DNA from: CAYRIY01 sp964424335 | GTDB taxonomy: Bacteria > Bacillota > Limnochordia > DTU080 > RSA5 | Length of the DNA: 20,799 nucleotides | Assembly (NCBI GenBank): GCA_964424335.1 | Contig: CAYRIY010000066.1 | Span: 1-20,799, forward strand | Reading direction: 5' to 3' | Part shown: positions 6,756 through 13,660 of the stretch, piece by piece | Layout of the letters: the number at the start of each line of letters is the position of its first letter | Numbering within the stretch: the first letter of the stretch is position 1 | The notes under the pieces: model-generated | What the model saw: the letters and a program-made list of their open reading frames with translations, nothing else | The model's database searches: none | Told to the model about the DNA's origin: nothing | Made by a program: the position numbers and the translations under genes

Positions 6756-8117
6756 ATGCGCACGGAATGGAACGAGCGGGCCAGTGAGCGCCTTGATACC
6801 TACGTAGAGTGGCTTCGCCGATACTGCACGATCGCGAGCGTCAGCGCGACCGGCGAAGGGATCGATGACGCGGTCGAATTCCTTTCCAACGAGATCAAGT
6901 CACTGGGAGGCGAAGTCGAGGTTCTGCGACTGGAAGGGGCCAATCCTGCAGTCTTGGCGACGTTCTCACCGGATCGCAAGATGCCCGGCGGCAAGACGCT
7001 TCTCTTTTACGACCATTACGACGTTCAACCGGCGGACCCGATCGACGAATGGTCAAGCGCCCCCTTTGTCCCCGAGATCCGAGACGGCAAGTTCTACGCC
7101 CGGGGCGCCTCCGACAATAAGGGCGATCTGGTCTCGAGGCTGGCCGCCGTCGACCTCCTGCGCCGCCAAGGCGACCTTCCGTGTACGGTCAAGTTTTTGA
7201 TCGAAGGGGAAGAAGAGGTCGGCAGTCCTAACTTCGAGCGAATCGTGGAGACGTACAAAGACAAACTCGCCGCCGACGCATGCGTGTGGGAGACGGGCTC
7301 CCGCGACCCATCCGAGCGGATCCACCTCTTTCTAGGTCTAAAAGGAATTGCGTACGTGGAACTGTCCGTGCGCACAGCCGACGTCGATCTGCACTCGAGC
7401 TTCGGCGCCATCGTCGACGCTGCGTCCAATCGCTTGGTCCGGGCCCTTGCTACGCTGCGAAATTCATACGGTGAGATCGAGATCCCTGGATTTTATGACC
7501 AGGTGACGCCGCCTTCTGCAGACATCCGCCGTGCGGTCGAGCAGATTCCCTTTGAAAGCGAGGCATACCGCGACTCGTTCGGCGTCTCGCGCTTTACGCG
7601 GGGCAGGGAAGGGGCCGCGGCCCTCGCTGCGCTCTTGCTCGAGCCGTCGTGCAGCATCTGCGGCATTGAGAGCGGTTACACCGGAAGTGGAGCCAAGACC
7701 GTGCTCCCCAGAGAGGCCGTGGCCAAGGTTGACTTTCGGCTCGTGCCCAATCAGTCGCCTGAGCGGGTGGTGGAGCGGCTAAGGCGCCACCTTGCCATGG
7801 AGGGGTACGGGGACGTCGAGGTGACGGTGCTCGCGGGCGAGCATCCTTACCGCACTGACTTGCACGATCCGTTCGTCGAGACCGTCCGCAGCGTCGCCGA
7901 GGAGGTGACCGGGCGGAGCGTATGTCTTTACCCAAACCACTTTGGATCCGGACCGATGTACCCGGTGGGACACACGTTGGGCGTGCCGATCGTAAGCGTG
8001 GGAACGGCCTATTGGGACTCCCGGCCGCACGCTCCCGACGAAAACATCCGTCTCTGCGACTTTGAGGAGACGATTGCCCTCATGGCGGCCTTGATCAGCC
8101 GGTTCGGCCGCTCTTAG
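6756..8117 (+). CDS. M20 family metallopeptidase (dipeptidase-like)
   Basis: A cytosolic di-zinc amidohydrolase of the ArgE/DapE/CNDP group. The zinc and catalytic residues are in place: FYDHYDVQP (His87, Asp89), GASDNKGD (bridging Asp120), EGEEEVGS (Glu152/153) and a late His in SRPHAPDE. A dimerisation insert fills the middle. ATG 6756 gives 453 residues, the common length for this group, and has GGAGGGG about 14 bases upstream. An in-frame ATG at 6669 would add 29 residues of non-conserved sequence with only AGAAAG before it. The substrate, a dipeptide or acylated amino acid, cannot be read from the sequence. It converges on the HTH gene with only 19 bases between the stops. Confidence 0.9.
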   Translation: MRTEWNERASERLDTYVEWLRRYCTIASVSATGEGIDDAVEFLSNEIKSLGGEVEVLRLEGANPAVLATFSPDRKMPGGKTLLFYDHYDVQPADPIDEWSSAPFVPEIRDGKFYARGASDNKGDLVSRLAAVDLLRRQGDLPCTVKFLIEGEEEVGSPNFERIVETYKDKLAADACVWETGSRDPSERIHLFLGLKGIAYVELSVRTADVDLHSSFGAIVDAASNRLVRALATLRNSYGEIEIPGFYDQVTPPSADIRRAVEQIPFESEAYRDSFGVSRFTRGREGAAALAALLLEPSCSICGIESGYTGSGAKTVLPREAVAKVDFRLVPNQSPERVVERLRRHLAMEGYGDVEVTVLAGEHPYRTDLHDPFVETVRSVAEEVTGRSVCLYPNHFGSGPMYPVGHTLGVPIVSVGTAYWDSRPHAPDENIRLCDFEETIALMAALISRFGRS

Positions 8118-8136
8118 GCGACATCGTCCTTACGGC

Positions 8137-8412
8137 TTAATCCCCGCTCTCGTTCTCCTCGTCTTCCAAACCCTCATCGATATCGGCGGAGTCATCCCCT
8201 TCGGGCTCAAAGAGCGCGAGGGGATCTCCGTCGAGCACGATTACCACTTGATACCCTTTGCGCTTGGCCCGGTTAAACAGCGTGGCGACGGTGCCTGCCG
8301 AGACGCCTAATCGCTTGGCGACCTGCGGGTTGCTGTAACCCGACTCCCGCAATGCGACCACTTGTCGCTCGCGGAAACTGAGTCGTTCCGCTCCACGTAT
8401 TTCAATCTGCAC
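8137..8412 (-). CDS. small HTH protein with acidic tail (LuxR/sigma-region-4-like)
   Basis: The 91-residue product has a helix-turn-helix at about residues 10-52 (LSFRERQVVALRESGYSNPQ, then VAKRLGVSAGTVATLFNRAK), of the kind found in LuxR-type regulators and sigma region 4. A short beta-like stretch (YQVVIVLDGDPLALF) follows, then a strongly acidic tail of about 24 residues. There is no receiver or other sensor domain. The start is GTG 8412; its upstream GGGCGTGAG is a weak ribosome site and no better start is available. A tight array of DnaA-box-like 9-mers begins 24 bases upstream of this start, so expression could respond to DnaA. DNA binding is likely; the target is unknown. Confidence 0.75.
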   Translation of the reverse strand: MQIEIRGAERLSFRERQVVALRESGYSNPQVAKRLGVSAGTVATLFNRAKRKGYQVVIVLDGDPLALFEPEGDDSADIDEGLEDEENESGD

Positions 8413-8435
8413 CCGCGCTCACGCCCGTTCAAAAG

Positions 8436-8467
8436 TTATCCACAGATTGTGGACAAAATGTGGACAA
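8436..8467. promoter_or_regulatory. three phased DnaA-box-like 9-mers
   Basis: TTATCCACA (8436-8444, perfect consensus TTATNCACA) is followed by TGTGGACAA at 8448-8456 and again at 8459-8467; both are the complement of TTGTCCACA, one mismatch from consensus. Start-to-start distances are 12 and 11 bp, about one helical turn. They lie between the divergent HTH gene and coaBC. Confidence 0.6.
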
Positions 8468-8641
8468 ATCAAGTACAAAGTATCGTTTGGTTTCGCTGGT
8501 CCCCCCCGCCGCTCCTGCTAGGTGAGCCCAATTGAGGTAGAGGCGTCATAACTCCGCTTATAGAGGGCATCGGAGCATTCTCGGCGTATATACGCGCGCG
8601 CTCGTTTGCCAATGTCTGCTCGCGCAAAATGGGCGGACGGA

Positions 8642-8674
8642 TGATCCACAGAGTTGATACGTAACTTATACACG
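8642..8674 (+). promoter_or_regulatory. two further near-consensus DnaA boxes before coaBC
   Basis: TGATCCACA (8642-8650) and TTATACACG (8666-8674) each differ from TTATNCACA by one base. The second lies 17 bases before the coaBC start and overlaps TATACA, a possible -10, so DnaA bound here could affect coaBC transcription. Confidence 0.4.
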
Positions 8675-8691
8675 GAAAAGAGTGAGGCGTG

Positions 8692-9960
8692 ATGGGACTC
8701 CTTGCCGGGCGGCGAATCCTCCTTGGGGTATGTGGTGGAATATCTGCATACAAAGCAGTAGAAACGCTGAGGCTGTTCACCAAGGCGGGGGCCGACGTCA
8801 GCGTCGTCATGACCCGAAATGCCACGCGATTTGTCGGCGCCGCGACGTTTCGGGGGCTTTCGAGCCGGCCCGTAATCACGGATCTCTTTGACATCCCCGA
8901 GGGTCTATCTGCGGAAGAGCGCCGCATGCCGCACCTTGAGCCTGCGGAGACCGCCGATCTTGCCGTGGTGGCGCCGGCGACGGCGAACACGCTCGCCAAG
9001 TTAGCGCATGGAATCGCGGACAATGCGCTTACGACGACGCTTCTTTCGGTGCGCTGCCCGGTGCTCGTCGCCCCGGCCATGGATGTCGACATGTGGCTCA
9101 ATCCTGCGACGCAAGACAACGTACGCCTGCTCAAATCGCGGGGCATCTCGTTTGTCGGACCGGTGGAGGGCCCCCTCGCGCGGCTCAATACGGGGCCGAG
9201 CCGTTTGGCCGAGCCCGAAGACATCTTTGGAGCGGCAGAGTGCCTCATCGCTCGCAGCCAGCTTGAGTCGGACGACCTGGACCTTTCGCACGAGAGCCTC
9301 GAGGGCTTGCGCGTCCTCGTCACCGCAGGCGGGACGCGGGAGGCGATCGACCCGGTCCGGTACATAGGCAACCGCTCGTCGGGCAAGATGGGGTACGCGA
9401 TCGCAAGGGCGGCGATGGGAGCAGGCGCCGCCGTGGCGCTCGTCTCCGGCCCGACGTCACTCGAGCCCCCGGGAGGATGCGAGTTTGTTTCGGTTGAGAG
9501 CGCGAGCGAGATGCACGATGCCGTGGAACGTCGCGCCAAAACCAGCGACGTCATCGTCATGGCGGCTGCCGTGGCCGATTTTCGGCCGGAGCAATCGGCG
9601 ACACACAAGATCAAAAAGGGAACCCGGGAGAGCCTCGAGATCAAATTGACGCGGACGGAAGACATCGCCGGCACGCTTGGCGAAAACAAGTCAAAGGATC
9701 AAGTCCTCGTCATCTTCGCGGCGGAGACTCAAGATCTTCTCGAAAACGCCAAGCGGAAACTTCACGAGAAGAAAGCGGACCTCATCGTAGCTAACGACGT
9801 GAGTCACGAGGGATCGGGGTTTGGCACGGACACCAACCAAGTGACGCTCCTTTACCCCGACGGCCGCAGTGAGGCGATGCCTCTCATGTCCAAGGCGGCG
9901 GTCGCTCAGTTGATCGTGAGTAGGATCGCCCGGTTGCGTGCAGCAAGGCGCGGCCGATAA
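8692..9960 (+). CDS. coaBC: bifunctional phosphopantothenoylcysteine decarboxylase / phosphopantothenate-cysteine ligase
   Basis: This enzyme makes 4'-phosphopantetheine from phosphopantothenate and Cys in CoA synthesis. Residues 1-190 are the FMN-dependent CoaC half (GVCGGISAYKA, His81 in MPHLEPAETAD, NTLAKLAHGIADNALTTTLL). The C-terminal half is CoaB (VLVTAGGTREAIDPVRYIGN, then RSSGKMGY, AAAVADFRP). Two usual CoaC signatures differ: PAMN reads PAMD (Asp131), and the ACG loop that carries the catalytic Cys in E. coli Dfp reads ARL (Arg164). GTG 8689 and ATG 8692 are both possible; ATG is used, with GAGTGAGG just upstream. Unlike in B. subtilis, priA, def and fmt do not follow; an M16 peptidase pair does. 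Family certain, CoaC chemistry worth testing. Confidence 0.93.
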   Translation: MGLLAGRRILLGVCGGISAYKAVETLRLFTKAGADVSVVMTRNATRFVGAATFRGLSSRPVITDLFDIPEGLSAEERRMPHLEPAETADLAVVAPATANTLAKLAHGIADNALTTTLLSVRCPVLVAPAMDVDMWLNPATQDNVRLLKSRGISFVGPVEGPLARLNTGPSRLAEPEDIFGAAECLIARSQLESDDLDLSHESLEGLRVLVTAGGTREAIDPVRYIGNRSSGKMGYAIARAAMGAGAAVALVSGPTSLEPPGGCEFVSVESASEMHDAVERRAKTSDVIVMAAAVADFRPEQSATHKIKKGTRESLEIKLTRTEDIAGTLGENKSKDQVLVIFAAETQDLLENAKRKLHEKKADLIVANDVSHEGSGFGTDTNQVTLLYPDGRSEAMPLMSKAAVAQLIVSRIARLRAARRGR

Positions 9961-9988
9961 ACGGCGAGCCTGCTAGAGGAATGCTCAA

Positions 9989-10021
9989 ATGAAGCGGCGA
10001 AGGCGACGAATCAGAAAGTAG
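9989..10021 (+). CDS. possible 10-codon Arg-rich leader ORF
   Basis: ATG 9989 to TAG 10021 encodes MKRRRRRIRK. AGAGGA at 9975-9980 is 8 bases before the ATG, a good ribosome site, and the stop overlaps the AGGTGAG ribosome site of the next gene. It may be a leader that couples translation to the peptidase gene, a micro-protein, or chance. Nothing in the sequence beyond the ribosome site proves translation. Confidence 0.25.
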   Translation: MKRRRRRIRK

Positions 10022-10031
10022 GTGAGCGGCG

Positions 10032-11333
10032 TTGCAATCCACGACCAAAGTGATTGAAGCGATCGGACAAGAAGTCCATGAGGCGACTCTGGAGTCGGGC
10101 CTATCGGTCGTCTTGCTCAAGAAACCGGGCTATCAACGAAAGTTTATGACCTACTCGACGCACTATGGAGGCATGGACTCCAAGTTTGTGCGTCCCGGGG
10201 ACAGCGAAGTGACGCACGTTCCGGACGGGATCGCCCACTTTCTCGAGCACAAGTTGTTCGAGGAGCCCGACGGAATCAACGTGCTCGAGAAGTACTCGCG
10301 CATGGGAGCAAGCCCCAACGCGTATACAGGGCAGTACTACACGGTTTACTTGTGCTCGCTGGTCGACCGATTCGACGAGGGCTTGGATTTGCTCTTGGAT
10401 TACGTTCAGAGGCCGTATTTCACGGATGAGAACGTCGAAAAGGAACAGGGGATCATCGGTCAAGAGATCCAGATGATGAACGATTCCCCGGTCCATATGG
10501 TGTACAGAAACCTGCTCGAATCGCTCTACCAACGACATCCTGCCAGAATCAGCCTCGGCGGGACGATTGAGTCGATCAGCAAGATCACCAAAGAGCTGCT
10601 CTATCATTGTCACGACACCTTTTATCATCCAAGCAACATGATCGTCGTCGTTGCCGGGGACGTTGAGTTCGATCGCGTCCTGGACCTCGTGCGGGCAGAC
10701 CAAGCGGCGAGATCATACGACCTTAGAGGTCCGATCCAGCGGATCATCGATGATGAGCCCGCGGCGGTTGGCGAGGCAGAGGTGCGCCAAAAGATGAAAG
10801 TCTCACGGCCCCGCGTCTTGCTTGGATTCAAAGGCAGCCTCGACCGCAAAGAAGGCGAGGACGCCAAGGAGTACCACAGGAGGCAAATCGCCGCTGAGCT
10901 GGCGCTCGATGCTGTGCTCGGCAAGCAGACTCGCCTGTACTGGTCGTTGTATGAATCGGGCATCATCGCCGCCGGATTTGGCTACGGGCTCAGCGTTTAC
11001 CCAAAAGCGGCCCACTTTTACGTCGGGGCTGAGACCGAAGATCCGGAGGCGTTTCGAGATCGCATCACGGAGGCGTTGGTTGACGCTTCCCAAAAGGGCG
11101 TCGATCCCGACCGCTTCGAGGAGGCCAGACGGCGTGAAATCGGCGGGATGGCCAGCGCCCTCGACGATCCGGAGTGGCTCGTACACCTTTACACGGCGTA
11201 TCGGTTCAAGGGCATCGACGTTTTGGACCGCAGGGAATTGCTGGACTCAGTCGACGTTGAAGAGGGCACACGCTTTTTGCAAGGCTTTGTCAACGATCAA
11301 AGCCGCTCCTTCTCCGTAGTCGAGCCGCTCTAA
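10032..11333 (+). CDS. ymfH: M16 zinc peptidase, active subunit (YmfH-like)
   Basis: The 433-residue product has the inverted zinc motif HFLEH at 69-73 and the distal Glu in IIGQEIQMMN (Glu145), so it should be catalytically active. The later NMIVVVAGDVEF and the second M16-like half (about 190-430) are typical of the family. TTG 10032 is the start, with AGGTGAG a few bases upstream. It is followed after 94 bases by an M16 partner without the zinc motif; B. subtilis ymfF/ymfH is the same kind of pair but in the opposite order. The expected form is a heterodimer in the cytosol that degrades or processes peptides. The substrate is unknown. Confidence 0.88.
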   Translation: MQSTTKVIEAIGQEVHEATLESGLSVVLLKKPGYQRKFMTYSTHYGGMDSKFVRPGDSEVTHVPDGIAHFLEHKLFEEPDGINVLEKYSRMGASPNAYTGQYYTVYLCSLVDRFDEGLDLLLDYVQRPYFTDENVEKEQGIIGQEIQMMNDSPVHMVYRNLLESLYQRHPARISLGGTIESISKITKELLYHCHDTFYHPSNMIVVVAGDVEFDRVLDLVRADQAARSYDLRGPIQRIIDDEPAAVGEAEVRQKMKVSRPRVLLGFKGSLDRKEGEDAKEYHRRQIAAELALDAVLGKQTRLYWSLYESGIIAAGFGYGLSVYPKAAHFYVGAETEDPEAFRDRITEALVDASQKGVDPDRFEEARRREIGGMASALDDPEWLVHLYTAYRFKGIDVLDRRELLDSVDVEEGTRFLQGFVNDQSRSFSVVEPL

Positions 11334-11433
11334 CCGATCGAAGACTTGTGATTTTGCACGTGAACTGGATCCGTGACGGTCTCGGTTGTAACGTGTTTGC
11401 GAGGCGTCGGGAGCCAGGAAGGAGGGGATGCTT

Positions 11434-12717
11434 GTGCAGGAAAAGGTAGAGACCAGCGCCTTTCAAGAATACGAGCTCGCCAAGGGAATGCGGCTCTTAA
11501 TCGGACCGACGACTAAGTTCAAGAGGACCCGGGTGACTGTCTTCGTCCACGATCGACTCGATCCCGCGAAAACTTCGCTCGGCGGTCTTTTGCCCTTCGT
11601 TCAAAAGAGGGGCACAGTAAATCATCCTACCGGGCTGGCGCTCGAGCGCGCGGCGGGAGCGCTCTACGACGCAGAACTGTCCGGCGCTGTCCACAAGGTC
11701 GGCGACCGGCAGCTCCTTTCGTACTCCCTCGATATCCTAAACGATCGTCTTGCCGGAGAGCCGATCTTTGAAAAAGGCTTCCAACTCCTCAGTGAGGTTG
11801 TGTACAAGCCGGCCGAGGAGGCTGACGGCTTCGTCTCGGAGTACGTCGAGCAGGAGAAGCGCTTCCAAATCGGGCGACTGCGCTCTTTGGTGAACAACAA
11901 GGCTGCCTACGCCCGCCACCGGTGCATCGCGGAGATGTTTCCCGGTGAACCTTTCGCCGAACACGAGCTGGGGACTGAAGAGGGGATCAATGCGGCCGAC
12001 CCTGTGCTTCTCAAACAGAGGCATCGAGACCTCCTTGCGTCCCGTCCGATCGATATTTACGTCGTCGGCGACGTAGAGGTCGAGACGGTGCGGAAGCTGG
12101 TCGAGCAGTCGTTCGGCCTGGATCGCAACGAGCCGGTTTCCCTCGCGCCTTCCAACGTGGATCGGGGATCGGGCGATCCTCAAGCGGTCACCGAAGAGGA
12201 AAAGATGAACCAGGGCTGGCTTGTCCTTGGCCTTAAGTCGGACATTGACCGCTGTCATCCAAACGTATACGGCCTGCTCGTTTTGAATGGGATCCTCGGT
12301 GGATTCGTCCACTCAAAGCTCTTTGTCAACGTGCGTGAGAAGGCGAGCCTGGCATACGCGGCCTCGTCATCGCTGAACAGCAACAAAGGCGTCATCTTGG
12401 CCTTGGCCGGAATCGACGTGAACAAGTACGATGAGGCGCTCGACATCATGAAGCGGCAGATCGACGATACGATCAAGGGCGAGTACACGGACGAGGAGCT
12501 CGAAGCGACTCGGCGGGCGCTCATCACTCAATACCGATTGGTCCTCGACAGTCCTGGCGACCGGATCCTTCATCATGCCCGCGGAACTGCTGAAGGGTGC
12601 GCCGGGACGATCGAAGAGGCGATATCGGCAATCGAGCGCGTGGGCCGCAAAGAGATCGCAGACGCTGGAGAGCGTCTCAGACTCGACACCGTCTACTTCC
12701 TCAAGGGCGTCTCCTAG
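11434..12717 (+). CDS. ymfF: M16 family non-catalytic partner (YmfF-like)
   Basis: The 427-residue product has the M16 two-domain layout but no HxxEH: the matching stretch reads LPFVQKRGTVNHPTGLALER. The C-terminal half has the Arg/Tyr-type substrate-holding segment FVNVREKASLAYAASSSLNS, as expected of the subunit that completes the active site. GTG 11434 is used because AGGAGG (11420-11425) is 8 bases upstream; ATG 11428, two codons earlier, is almost on top of the ribosome site but could be read using an AGGA at 11416. It is probably in one operon with the active subunit. The role is by family analogy. Confidence 0.87.
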   Translation: MQEKVETSAFQEYELAKGMRLLIGPTTKFKRTRVTVFVHDRLDPAKTSLGGLLPFVQKRGTVNHPTGLALERAAGALYDAELSGAVHKVGDRQLLSYSLDILNDRLAGEPIFEKGFQLLSEVVYKPAEEADGFVSEYVEQEKRFQIGRLRSLVNNKAAYARHRCIAEMFPGEPFAEHELGTEEGINAADPVLLKQRHRDLLASRPIDIYVVGDVEVETVRKLVEQSFGLDRNEPVSLAPSNVDRGSGDPQAVTEEEKMNQGWLVLGLKSDIDRCHPNVYGLLVLNGILGGFVHSKLFVNVREKASLAYAASSSLNSNKGVILALAGIDVNKYDEALDIMKRQIDDTIKGEYTDEELEATRRALITQYRLVLDSPGDRILHHARGTAEGCAGTIEEAISAIERVGRKEIADAGERLRLDTVYFLKGVS

Positions 12718-12784
12718 TCACTTGGCGTTTTGCGGGCGCTTTCGCTTTGGGATTGCGCCCGCTTTCAATTCCATCCGTACAAAG

Positions 12785-12813
12785 CAAAAAGCGGACAACG
12801 TCGTTGTCCGCTT
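12785..12813 (-). terminator. Rho-independent terminator of the ferredoxin gene
   Basis: The stem AAGCGGACAA/TTGTCCGCTT (12789-12798 and 12804-12813) has a 5-nt loop. On the minus strand the 3' arm is followed by a T-run (opposite A 12786-12790). It lies 31 bases after the ferredoxin stop and also sits just after ymfF. Confidence 0.8.
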
Positions 12814-12844
12814 ACTCGCGCTCGAAATTGGAGAGAACGCCGAC

Positions 12845-13102
12845 CTACTTGTAGTGGTCCGCGTTTTTCTGTATGTAGGACTGCCACTTCTCGGGCACTT
12901 CGTCCTCGGGGAAAATCGCCTCGACTGGGCACTCCGGCTCGCATGCGCCGCAGTCGATGCACTCGTCCGGGTCGATGAAGAGCTGGTCGGACTCTTCGAA
13001 CCCGTCCTCATCGGGCATGGGGTGAATGCACTCTACCGGGCAAACCTCGACGCACGAGGCATCCTTGGTGCCAATGCAAGGCTCCGTAATGACAAACGCC
13101 AC
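12845..13102 (-). CDS. 7Fe ferredoxin ([3Fe-4S][4Fe-4S])
   Basis: An 85-residue electron carrier. The Cys pattern is C9-x7-C17-x3-C21-P, then C48-x2-C51-x2-C54-x3-C58-P. By comparison with Azotobacter-type and thermophilic Bacillus-type 7Fe ferredoxins, C9, C17 and C58 hold the [3Fe-4S] cluster and C21, C48, C51 and C54 the [4Fe-4S] cluster. C25 is the extra non-ligand Cys next to the cluster. The acidic surface and the end (PEKWQSYIQKNADHY) match the Bacillus group. GTG 13102 is preceded by GGAGGG at normal spacing. It has its own promoter and terminator, so it is monocistronic. KorAB is a likely partner; this is inferred. Confidence 0.93.
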   Translation of the reverse strand: MAFVITEPCIGTKDASCVEVCPVECIHPMPDEDGFEESDQLFIDPDECIDCGACEPECPVEAIFPEDEVPEKWQSYIQKNADHYK

Positions 13103-13170
13103 GTTTATCCCTCCGCTTGTTAGACATCCGGATCTAAGGTTTCCATATTGCGGTCCAAAGCTCCTTGTCT

Positions 13171-13200
13171 ATTTTACCAGATCCGGCAATCGTGAACCAA
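13171..13200 (-). promoter_or_regulatory. promoter of the ferredoxin gene
   Basis: On the minus strand, TTGGTT (13195-13200) and TAAAAT (13171-13176) are 18 bp apart. TGG just before the -10 gives an extended -10 (TGGTAAAAT). It lies about 70 bp upstream of the GTG start. A similar TGGTAAAAT occurs before tadA. Confidence 0.5.
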
Positions 13201-13333
13201 CCCCTCGCGGGGAAAATTACCGATTAACTTCTTTCTGAAGCGGAGAAAGGGTCAGGTATCAGGCTGAATGGGAGGCAAATATCGAGGGCGCCCATCGGCG
13301 ATACTATCGGCAAAACCGTCACGAAACTCGTCA

Positions 13334-13356
13334 CTTGCGCCCAGAATTGGCGCAAG
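13334..13356 (+). repeat. 8-bp hairpin before the small membrane protein gene
   Basis: CTTGCGCC (13334-13341) pairs with GGCGCAAG (13349-13356) around 7 nt. It ends just before the AAAGGGG ribosome site at 13364-13370. No T-run follows, so a leader hairpin is more likely than a terminator. Confidence 0.35.
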
Positions 13357-13380
13357 GGCAGCGAAAGGGGCGTGAACAAG

Positions 13381-13527
13381 GTGAGCCTCGACGATCAAGA
13401 CCAGAAGACGAAGGAGCAGACGGAGGTGGTGGGGAACTCTGCCATCAAGTGGAGCGCCATCGTGATCATCGTTTTGGCCGTCCTGTATTTCCTGGCAAGG
13501 TACGTCATCCCGCTTTTCCAATCGTGA
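13381..13527 (+). CDS. small single-pass membrane protein (48 aa)
   Basis: The product begins MSLDDQDQKTKEQTEVVGNS and continues with one strong hydrophobic helix at about residues 22-39 (IKWSAIVIIVLAVLYFLARY), ending in IPLFQS. GTG 13381 is 10 bases after AAAGGGG. An in-frame GTG at 13372 would add three residues but is too near that site. A charged N-terminus followed by one transmembrane helix is a common layout for short bacterial membrane proteins. I do not recognise the family. It lies upstream of chdC with 133 bases between them. Confidence 0.6.
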   Translation: MSLDDQDQKTKEQTEVVGNSAIKWSAIVIIVLAVLYFLARYVIPLFQS

Positions 13528-13660
13528 TCGCGTTTGGTTTGTGATCGACCCATCCGAAATGAACGCGCAAACGCTCCTCCGGTTTACAATCTCTGGGACG
13601 GCTCCGCGCCAGGGCCGCGGCATTTGAATTTGAGCATCATCAATCAGAGGTGACGTGTAA

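Noticed and set aside
8436..8674. Chromosomal replication origin
   Set aside because: The DnaA-like boxes are real matches, but dnaA, dnaN and an AT-rich unwinding element are absent. The finding is kept as a DnaA-binding cluster only.
8469..9689. 406-codon open frame on the minus strand opposite coaBC
   Set aside because: It is Ser/Arg/Thr-rich low-complexity translation with no family signature and no ribosome site, and lies antisense to a clear coaBC. Long shadow frames are expected at this GC content.
13273..13375. Short plus-strand frame starting MGGKYRGRPS before the 48-aa membrane protein
   Set aside because: No ribosome site and no hydrophobic or conserved segment, although its TGA overlaps the alternative GTG at 13372.
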